Assembly (NCBI GenBank): GCA_937886445.1
Contig: CALGBY010000139.1
Location: 1-7,600 of the forward strand
DNA: 7,600 nucleotides
From: an uncultured Clostridia bacterium
GTDB lineage: Bacteria > Bacillota > Clostridia > Christensenellales > Aristaeellaceae
Reading direction: 5' to 3'
The stretch's first letter is position 1; each line of letters opens with the position of its first letter. The notes under the pieces were generated by a model, which worked only from the letters and a program-made list of their open reading frames with translations, made no database searches and was not told the origin of the DNA. The translations under genes and the position numbers were made by a program. Shown one piece after another: positions 7,224-7,600 of this stretch.

Positions 7224-7444
7224 AAATGTACCTCCATCATCCGGATATTCCGGAAAAAGCATCATATTTCCGAAAGAAAACGCTCCCGTGCGGAACGCCG
7301 TATATCGATACAGATCCCGGCAGAAAACGCACTATCGAAAGCATCGGTCAAATCATCGATCCCGGCCTTCCGGCCGTGTCTTGTGTTCTGTTCAGAGAAT
7401 AGCTGTGTTGTTTATTTCGATCAGAATACTGACATATACTCATC
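7224..7444 (-). promoter_or_regulatory. Long structured 5' leader of the foldase operon
   Basis: If transcription starts just downstream of the -10 box at 7452-7457, the leader is about 220 nt and has no gene. It holds a GC hairpin CGGCC-TTCC-GGCCG (7363-7376), a TATCGATA palindrome (7303-7310), two direct copies of AGAAAACGC on the plus strand (7275-7283 and 7322-7330), and an inverted repeat TCCGGA-TAT-TCCGGA (7240-7254) a few bases before the ribosome binding site. I do not recognise a known riboswitch. Regulation through RNA structure is inference. Confidence 0.4.
7230..7235 (-). promoter_or_regulatory. Ribosome binding site fixing the foldase start
   Basis: GGAGGT lies 6 bases before the ATG at 7223, the start that gives a clean signal peptide. 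The upstream in-frame ATG at 7265 has no comparable site and would put a non-hydrophobic, acidic 14-residue extension before the signal. Confidence 0.8.
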
Positions 7445-7451
7445 CATTTAT

Positions 7452-7480
7452 ATATTACTATGAAATCCCTTTGAAGTCAA
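7452..7480 (-). promoter_or_regulatory. Sigma-A-like promoter for the foldase / surface-protein operon
   Basis: On the minus strand, TTGACT (7480-7475, 5 of 6 to the -35 consensus) is followed by a 17-base spacer and TAATAT (7457-7452, 4 of 6 to the -10 consensus), in the most AT-rich part of the gap. A second TTGAC (7494-7490) lies 14 bases upstream but has no matching -10 box. This is the best promoter in the window and points at the foldase gene. Confidence 0.55.
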
Positions 7481-7556
7481 ACAGTTACCGTCAAAAAACA
7501 GAGATCCCGGCCAGTGAAAACCCCGTTTTTCAAGGCTCATCCGCGGCAGTAAACAT

Positions 7557-7598
7557 CCACCGGCATAGCCGGTGGCTTTTCATATGCGGGCATAGCCC
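7557..7598. repeat. Tandem hairpins sharing GGCATAGCC; terminator or IS200/IS605-type end
   Basis: CCACCGGC-ATA-GCCGGTGG (7557-7575) is a perfect 8-bp hairpin followed on the plus strand by CTTTT. GGGC-ATA-GCCC (7588-7598) follows 12 bases later with the same GGCATAGCC core (7562-7570 and 7589-7597). Subterminal hairpins of this kind occur at the ends of IS200/IS605-family elements, but they also resemble intrinsic terminators. No transposase is visible; an element body would have to lie beyond 7600. Confidence 0.45.
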
Positions 7599-7600
7599 TA

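Larger units (their letters stand above)
7266..7600. other. Gene-free region upstream of the operon
   Basis: No open frame with a plausible ribosome binding site and protein-like translation is seen on either strand. The region contains the promoter, most of the leader, three same-orientation copies of GATCCCGGC (7313-7321, 7358-7366, 7503-7511), a weak TGAAAA...TTTTCA inverted repeat (7515-7532), and two hairpins at the right edge. Confidence 0.6.

Noticed and set aside
7224..7265. Upstream ATG at 7265 as the foldase start
   Set aside because: It adds an acidic 14-residue stretch before the signal peptide and has no good ribosome binding site; the ATG at 7223 has both.
7408..7440. Plus-strand promoter with TATACT at 7435-7440
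   Set aside because: The nearest TTG-like -35 box is spaced about 21 bases away and no plus-strand gene follows within the window.
7224..7444. A known riboswitch in the long leader
   Set aside because: I looked for familiar conserved cores such as the cyclic-di-GMP type and saw none; only generic hairpins are present.
6492..7463. Open frame of 323 codons on the plus strand over the foldase and its leader
   Set aside because: It is antisense to the foldase, has no convincing ribosome binding site or recognisable motif, and crosses the opposing promoter.

Overview
The window looks like chromosomal DNA from a Gram-positive, probably clostridial (Bacillota, Clostridia) bacterium of moderately high GC. 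The evidence is the strong GGAGG ribosome binding sites, Sec signal peptides without lipoboxes, and a sortase-type C-terminal sorting signal on the largest protein. Genus cannot be told from the sequence alone; an uncultured gut or rumen anaerobe is my guess.

All convincing genes lie on the minus strand, so transcription runs from right to left. From the right: about 335-375 bases without a gene (to 7600), holding two short hairpins at the edge, a good sigma-A-like promoter (7452-7480) and a leader of about 220 nt. Next comes a secreted SurA/PrsA-like foldase with a parvulin (PpiC) domain (5952-7223). After only 35 bases comes a 1751-residue secreted, multi-domain, cell-wall-anchored protein (661-5916). 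A 197-base gap (464-660) is dense in inverted and direct repeats. At the left edge is the 5' part of a third exported protein (start at 463), which has a Thr/Pro-rich linker followed by paired cysteines and continues beyond base 1.

The simplest reading is a cell-surface operon: an extracytoplasmic foldase made together with a very large, beta-rich client that it helps to fold after secretion, with the client then attached to the wall through an LPXTG-like signal. The third exported protein may belong to the same surface locus, but the repeat-rich gap suggests its expression is separated or adjusted by RNA structure. No RNA genes, CRISPR arrays or transposase genes are visible. The right-edge hairpins could be the end of a small IS200/IS605-type element or a terminator outside this operon.
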